From assembly GCA_947627085.1 (NCBI GenBank), contig CANQUO010000150.1, positions 1 through 5,090 on the forward strand: a stretch of DNA of 5,090 bases, given 5' to 3'. The DNA is from an uncultured Oscillospiraceae bacterium (GTDB lineage Bacteria; Bacillota; Clostridia; Oscillospirales; Oscillospiraceae). Made by a program: the position numbers and the translations under genes. Under the pieces are notes generated by a model that searched no databases, was not told the origin of the DNA, and saw only the letters and a list, made by a program, of their open reading frames with translations. Positions 4,654-5,090 of the stretch are shown in pieces (within the stretch, counting starts at the first letter, position 1; the number at the start of each line of letters is the position of its first letter).

Positions 4654-5090
4654 TTATTCTTGTCCGTTCCAACAGTAAGTGCACAGCTTGCACTTATCTA
4701 TCCCCACCGCCGACAGCGTCCCGTCCAGCGTCTGATACTCAAGGGAGTCAAACTTCAGCGTCCTGCATATGTGCTCCCGCATGGCCTTGCCGCGCGAAGT
4801 CGTGCCGTCGGCGTACTCGTCCATGTGGTCAAAGCCCTCCTCGCCCTCCAGCTCCTTCATGGTGCGGCGGGCTATGAGCTCCATCTCGCTGGTGGACCGG
4901 GAGAAGTTTAAGTACTTACACCCGTACATGATTGGCGGGCAGGCCGAGCGCATGTGGAGCTCCTTCGCCCCGTTATTTTTGAGGAAATCCACCGTCCCCG
5001 CAAGCTGAGTGCCCCGCACGATGGAGTCGTCCACAAAGAGGAGCTTCTTCCCCTCGATGAGCTCGTGCACCGGTATGAGCTTCATCTTGG
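4654..5090 (-). CDS. purF: Amidophosphoribosyltransferase, 3' part (Fe-S type)
   Basis: PurF catalyses the committed step, PRPP plus glutamine to phosphoribosylamine. Only about the last 144 codons are present; the N-terminal glutaminase domain lies beyond the right edge. The PRPP-binding motif is KLLFVDDSIVRGTQ, running from about base 5046 down to 5005, matching the V-DDSIVRGTT signature, preceded by KMKLIPV. Downstream, ACPPIMYGCKYLNF places a cysteine where B. subtilis PurF has a cluster ligand, and the C terminus ends in CKLCTYCWNGQE, a CxxCxxC run matching the C-terminal CxxC ligand pair of the [4Fe-4S] class. The protein is therefore likely an iron-sulfur PurF, oxygen-labile in known relatives, as expected for an anaerobe. 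TAA stop at 4656-4654. It leads the operon section seen here and is followed by repeat copy B. Confidence 0.95.
   Translation of the reverse strand, partial: KMKLIPVHELIEGKKLLFVDDSIVRGTQLAGTVDFLKNNGAKELHMRSACPPIMYGCKYLNFSRSTSEMELIARRTMKELEGEEGFDHMDEYADGTTSRGKAMREHICRTLKFDSLEYQTLDGTLSAVGIDKCKLCTYCWNGQE

Noticed and set aside
4508..4693. Short open frames running through repeat copy B on both strands
   Set aside because: They translate the inverted arms of the hairpins and the end of purF. Copy A does not keep the same reading frames, so coding is not conserved between the copies.

Overview
The window holds the distal part of a de novo purine (IMP) biosynthesis operon, read entirely on the minus strand. 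In transcription order it contains purF (3' end only), purM, purN, a stand-alone PurO-type IMP cyclohydrolase, a stand-alone AICAR transformylase (the C-terminal half of a classical PurH), and purD (5' part only). Strong GGAGG-type ribosome binding sites, the F-M-N-H-D gene order, a PurF carrying the cysteines of the [4Fe-4S] class, frequent ATA isoleucine codons and GC-rich genes with AT-rich gaps all point to an anaerobic member of the Clostridia (Bacillota), possibly Oscillospiraceae-like. The family-level placement is inference.

Layout from high to low coordinates (5' to 3' of the operon): purF end (5090-4654); a gap of about 270 bases with structured repeat copy B (4477-4648) and a short sense-strand hairpin (4431-4470); purM (4383-3343); purN (3349-2741, overlapping purM by 7 nt); IMP cyclohydrolase (2744-2040, ATGA overlap with purN); AICAR transformylase (2031-847, 8 nt gap); a gap of about 220 bases with structured repeat copy A (678-845); purD (629-1). 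PurF starts the pathway from PRPP. PurD makes GAR, PurN formylates it, PurM closes the imidazole ring, and the two unfused enzymes do the last two steps to IMP. The other pathway genes (purL/Q/S, purE/K, purC, purB) are not in the window.

The most notable non-coding content is a pair of related elements of 168 and 172 nt, one in each of the only two wide gaps of the operon. Each folds into the same four consecutive hairpins with the same spacing. Twelve base pairs differ between the copies at both partners and still pair, while loops, linkers and one long AT-rich stem keep their sequence. All nine non-Watson-Crick pairs are G.U when read on the plus strand and would be A.C on the minus strand. 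The selected structure therefore belongs to a plus-strand nucleic acid, antisense to the operon. I do not recognise this element as a described family.

The extreme left edge is odd: purD reads as a normal GAR synthetase to about residue 191 (base 57), then the remaining 18 residues no longer resemble the family in any frame. This suggests a real breakpoint or an assembly junction.
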